Part shown: in pieces, positions 60,833-64,000 of the stretch | Layout: every line of letters starts with the position of its first letter | How positions within the stretch are numbered: position 1 is the first letter of the stretch | Assembly: GCA_046349435.1 (NCBI GenBank) | Contig: JAXMCI010000010.1 | Location: 1 to 64,000 of the forward strand | DNA from: JAXMCI01 sp046349435 | Lineage (GTDB): Bacteria; Pseudomonadota; Alphaproteobacteria; Dongiales; Dongiaceae | Direction of reading: 5' to 3' | DNA length: 64,000 bases | Position numbers and translations under genes: made by a program | Notes under the pieces: generated by a model | The model's database searches: none | What the model saw: only the letters and a program-made list of their open reading frames with translations | What the model was told of the DNA's origin: nothing

Positions 60833-63019
60833 TCACGCCGGCGCGGGATGCGGCTTGGTCATTTCCAGGGCCTGCTGGGCCATCGCGGCGGTGGCGTCGC
60901 TGGTGCCGCCGGCGACCTGCACGGTCGGGAAGGCGAACTTGATGCCGTTGGCGTCGAAGGCCTTCTTGATCAACCCCAGGGCCTTGCGCCGGATGACGAA
61001 CTGCTCGCCCGGCTTGGTCATCATCTTCATGCGGATCTGGATGGCGAAGTCGCCGAACTGCTCGACGCCCTGCATCTTCAGCGGCTCGATGATGTTGGGA
61101 GCGAGCTCGGGGTCCTTCAGCAGGTCCTGGCCGATCTGCTTGATCAGCTTGCGCGCCTTCTCGATGTCGGAATCGTAGGTGATGCCGACCGACAGCTTGT
61201 CGATCACCCAGTCGCGGCTCATGTTCTGCACCGCGCCGAGCACGCCGAAGGGCACCGTGTAGAGCGGGCCGCGATGGTGGCGCAGCTTGACCGAGCGCAG
61301 GCTGAAGGACTCGACGGTGCCCTTGTAGCTGCCCGACTGGATGTACTCGCCGACCCGGAAGGCGTCGTCGAGCAGGTAGAACATGCCGCTGATCACGTCG
61401 CGCACCAGGGTCTGGGCGCCGAAGCCGACGGCGACGCCGACCACGCCGGCGCCGGCCACCAGCGGGCCGATCTCGACGCCCATGGCGGACAGCGCCATCA
61501 GCGCCGCGATGACCAGCAGCACGATGAGGATCAGGTTGCGCGCGATCGGCAGCAGGGTGCGCAGCCGCGACCGGCGGCGGCCCTCCTCGGTGTCGGCCTG
61601 GCCGGGCACGGAGACCTCGGCGACCTTCTGGTCGATCGCCGTCTTGATGATGCGCCAGATGAACTCCGCGATCAGCAGGATGACCGCCGCGGTGATCACG
61701 CCGCGAACCAGGCGCGTGGCGGTGTTGTCGGATGCGGTGAGCGCGACCAGGTCGATCCCCAGCCGGTCGGCCAGCAGCAGGGCGGCGCCGACGATCAGCG
61801 CGGTGCGCACGCCGCGCTCCAGGACCACGGCGTAGAGGCTGGGGACGGCGGCTGCCGCGCCGGTCGCCCCCGCCGGCCGCAGGATGTGGTTGATGGCGCG
61901 CTGCACCAGGCGCAGCAGGGCCGGCAGGCAGACGGCGAACACGGCGAGCCAGAACAGCCTGATGGCGAAGGTGACGAAGAGCGCCCAGAGCAGCACGAGA
62001 TAGAGGCTGAACAGCCAGGACATCGCCTGTTGCCCGATGCGGCCCTCGACGGCCGCCTCGGCCCGCGGCCGGCGCCAGATCGCCTCCAGGCCGATGCCGA
62101 CCCAGATCAGGGCGAGCGGGTAGGCGATCAGCCGCCGCACCGGCGGATCGACCCCGAGGGCGACGAAAAGCTGCAGGGTGACATAGCAGAAGGCGAGCCA
62201 GCCGACGACGATGGCCAGCCGGAGGTACCAGAAGCGCGCCGCCGCGTCGCTCATCGGCAGCATGCGGAACCGCTCGACGTTGCGGAAGGCGGTGCCGCCC
62301 GCCGGCGCGAAGAGGAAGCGGCCGAGCACCTGGCCGAGCCGCAGCGCGAGGAAGGCGAGGAGATAGCCGAGCACGATCTCGCGCAGCATCGGCGGCCAGT
62401 CGAGCAGCAGGAACGCGCCGATGCTGCCGAGCGCGAACACCAGCACCAGGGCGACGCCGAAGGCGAATCGGGTCAGCACCAGCCGGACCCGGTCGCGCAC
62501 GGTCTCCATCGGGCGCTCACTGATCCACGCCCGCAGGCCGCGGGTGAGCCGCCAGAAGACCCATTCCGCGCCGAACCCCAGCACCACGAAGCCGAGGACG
62601 AGCAGGACGATGCTGACGACGCCGCGGCCGGCGAGCTCGTCGCCGAGCCGCGTCCCGACGCGGGCAAGCTCGGCGGGGACCATGGGCAGCGCCGCGGCGA
62701 GCTGGCCGAAATGCTGCTTCAGCTGGTCCAGCCGGGAGGCGGTCAGGCCCGACAGATCGGCCTCGATCGCCGTCGCCGAGGGCCGCGGCGCCGGCGCAGG
62801 GGCGGCCGCGCTCCGCTGCTGCTCGAGCCAGCCGCGCACCTGGGGGTCGTCGAGCAGCTGGAGCAGCTCGCGAACCTGCGCCGGCGGCTCGGCCGGCACC
62901 GCCTTGACCTCAGCCGCCCCGGCCGCCCCGGGGGCGAGCGCAGGCAGCAATGCGATCAGAGAAAGCAGCGCCAGCAGAACGGCGCGCAGGCGATGTGGCG
63001 CTGGCCACGCCTCGGTCAT
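60833..63019 (-). CDS. Large mechanosensitive channel, MscS family (YbiO/MscM-like)
   Basis: A 728-residue inner-membrane channel relieving hypo-osmotic pressure. A signal peptide (MTEAWPAPHRLRAVLLALLSLIALLPALAPGAAGA) precedes a periplasmic segment and about ten helices. The MscS core near residues 505-660 contains LVAGAGVVGVAVGFGAQTLVRDVISGMFYLLDDAFRVGEYIQSG (pore helix and gate) and VESFSLRSVKLRHHRGPLYTVPFG; a C-terminal cytoplasmic domain ends at GTSDATAAMAQQ. I start at the ATG at 63019. Beside aquaporin Z it forms an osmotic-response pair. Confidence 0.93.
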   Translation of the reverse strand: MTEAWPAPHRLRAVLLALLSLIALLPALAPGAAGAAEVKAVPAEPPAQVRELLQLLDDPQVRGWLEQQRSAAAPAPAPRPSATAIEADLSGLTASRLDQLKQHFGQLAAALPMVPAELARVGTRLGDELAGRGVVSIVLLVLGFVVLGFGAEWVFWRLTRGLRAWISERPMETVRDRVRLVLTRFAFGVALVLVFALGSIGAFLLLDWPPMLREIVLGYLLAFLALRLGQVLGRFLFAPAGGTAFRNVERFRMLPMSDAAARFWYLRLAIVVGWLAFCYVTLQLFVALGVDPPVRRLIAYPLALIWVGIGLEAIWRRPRAEAAVEGRIGQQAMSWLFSLYLVLLWALFVTFAIRLFWLAVFAVCLPALLRLVQRAINHILRPAGATGAAAAVPSLYAVVLERGVRTALIVGAALLLADRLGIDLVALTASDNTATRLVRGVITAAVILLIAEFIWRIIKTAIDQKVAEVSVPGQADTEEGRRRSRLRTLLPIARNLILIVLLVIAALMALSAMGVEIGPLVAGAGVVGVAVGFGAQTLVRDVISGMFYLLDDAFRVGEYIQSGSYKGTVESFSLRSVKLRHHRGPLYTVPFGVLGAVQNMSRDWVIDKLSVGITYDSDIEKARKLIKQIGQDLLKDPELAPNIIEPLKMQGVEQFGDFAIQIRMKMMTKPGEQFVIRRKALGLIKKAFDANGIKFAFPTVQVAGGTSDATAAMAQQALEMTKPHPAPA

Positions 63020-63135
63020 TGTCGATCCCCCGTCAGTGCCGCGGCCGGGAGCAGGTGCCCCTGGCCGCGGCGCCGACAGCATAGCCGGGATCGGCGGGTT
63101 GCGCCTTGCCCTTCGCCGCCAGCGGGCGGGCGGGG

Positions 63136-63900
63136 CTAGGCGCGCCCGCGCGAGGCGCGCCCTCCATTGCCGGAGATCTGCGCCTCGGGCGTCTCGTCGC
63201 GGGCGTGGATGGCGCGCGACAGGATCCCGGCGAGCACCGCGCCGGCGATCGGCGCGAGCCAGAACAGCCAGAGCTGGCTGATGTAGGCGCCGCCGGCGAA
63301 CAGCGCCGGGCCGAGGCTGCGTGCCGGGTTGACGGAGGTGTTCGTCACCGGGATCGAGATCAGGTGGATCAGCGTCAGCGCCAGGCCGATGGCGATCGGC
63401 GCGAAGCCGCTCGGCGCCCGGCCGTCCGTCGCGCCGAGGATGACGACCAGGAAGATGAACGTGCAGACGACCTCGCAGACCAGGCAGGCGAGCAGGCTGT
63501 ACTTGGTCGGGCTGAGCTCGCCATAGCCGTTGGAGGCGAAGCCGCCGACCTCGAAGCCGGGCTTGCCCGAGGCGATCAGGTAGAGGACCGCGGCGCCGAC
63601 GACCGCGCCGATCACCTGGGCGACGATGTAGGGGACGACATCGCCGGCCTTGAACCGGCCGCTCGCCCACAGGCCGATCGTCACCGCCGGATTGAAGTGC
63701 GCGCCGGAGACGTGGCCGACGGCATAGGCCATGGTCAGCACGGTAAGGCCGAAGGCGAGCGCTACGCCGGCGAAGCCGATGCCGAGCAGCGGGCCCTGGT
63801 CGAGATGCCAGGCGGCGGCGAGCACGGCGCTGCCGCAGCCCCCGAAGGTCAGCACGGCGGTGCCGAGGAATTCCGCGCTCAGGCGTTTGGTCATGGCCAT
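63136..63900 (-). CDS. aqpZ: Aquaporin Z (water channel)
   Basis: A 254-residue six-helix MIP channel. Both NPA boxes are present (HFNPAVTIGL and SVNPARSLGPAL), and LIHLISIPVTNTSVNPAR carries the His and Arg of the water-selective ar/R filter, which distinguishes it from glycerol facilitators. LTFGGCGSAVLAAAW is the usual AqpZ N-terminal helix. I use the first ATG (MAMTKRL), with GGAGGGG upstream. The last 100 nt of the window upstream of it hold no gene I can support. Confidence 0.97.
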   Translation of the reverse strand: MAMTKRLSAEFLGTAVLTFGGCGSAVLAAAWHLDQGPLLGIGFAGVALAFGLTVLTMAYAVGHVSGAHFNPAVTIGLWASGRFKAGDVVPYIVAQVIGAVVGAAVLYLIASGKPGFEVGGFASNGYGELSPTKYSLLACLVCEVVCTFIFLVVILGATDGRAPSGFAPIAIGLALTLIHLISIPVTNTSVNPARSLGPALFAGGAYISQLWLFWLAPIAGAVLAGILSRAIHARDETPEAQISGNGGRASRGRA

Positions 63901-64000
63901 CTGTCCCCTCCTTCGGTCTTTGCGAAGGACTCCGCCGTGAAGGGCGGACCCCGAATGCTCGCTTACGTCCGGCCGGACCATACATCAATTGTTGCCCGGC

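Noticed and set aside
1..64000. tRNA, rRNA, prophage or insertion-sequence genes
   Set aside because: I saw no cloverleaf-like, ribosomal, transposase or phage structural sequence on either strand; only short palindromic repeats occur.

Overview
The window is high-GC, densely coded chromosomal DNA with 50-odd genes. Operons are tight, with many 4-bp ATGA/GTGA stop-start overlaps, and only one gene-free stretch exceeds 300 nt (23344-23677, which holds REP-like palindromes). A Shemin-type 5-aminolevulinate synthase, an ALDH16-type double-domain aldehyde dehydrogenase beside deoC, a membrane urate oxidase with fused cytochrome c (PuuD) and many ABC uptake systems point to a soil or water alphaproteobacterium, plausibly of Rhodospirillales type. 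I cannot name the species. I see no rRNA, tRNA, prophage, IS element or CRISPR array.

Layout. 0-4.5 kb: end of an RND efflux pump gene, its outer-membrane factor, a convergent PadR-type regulator, and hemA. 4.6-11.1 kb (minus strand): a six-gene operon of an unrecognised CFC..C protein, an SDR, an N-acyl-D-amino-acid deacylase, a BadF-type sugar kinase, a SIS-domain protein and NagA, which looks like amino-sugar/N-acyl catabolism; its last three genes are frameshifted. 11.3-14.2 kb: TauD-like dioxygenase (frameshifted, with a C10T14 homopolymer), methyltransferase, frameshifted SDR, VOC protein. 14.2-17.0 kb: polar amino-acid ABC transporter. 17.2-23.0 kb: a sugar-type ABC transporter without an ATPase gene, a Gfo/Idh/MocA oxidoreductase and an NMT1-like binding protein. 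23.0-23.7 kb: a GIY-YIG protein beside inverted REP doublets. 23.9-27.6 kb: ALDH16, deoC, a small secreted protein. 27.7-32.4 kb: treZ-treY for trehalose from glucan. 32.4-36.5 kb: PhyH dioxygenase and two tandem secreted YXWGXW/DUF6600 paralogues with Gln-rich tails.

36.7-56.1 kb is mainly purine catabolism in two blocks: uraD-puuE with convergent puuD and a LysR regulator; then, after an SDR/FGGY-kinase/BtpA operon, two adenine-deaminase-family genes, a BMP-type nucleobase/nucleoside ABC transporter and uraH-xdhABC. Together they encode uptake and deamination of purines, oxidation to urate, and conversion through 5-hydroxyisourate and OHCU to allantoin and allantoate. 56.3-63.9 kb: phosphoketolase, an SPFH/prohibitin-like protein, a CBS-CBS-BON protein, a large MscS-type channel and aquaporin Z.

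A recurring oddity is a set of single-base frameshifts clustered at 5.6-6.9, 11.6-13.1 and 46.8-48.5 kb, in genes whose reading frames are otherwise well conserved, plus one in-frame TAG. Either several transport and catabolic genes are decaying or the assembly has indel errors. Such genes are listed as pseudogenes with the break points given.
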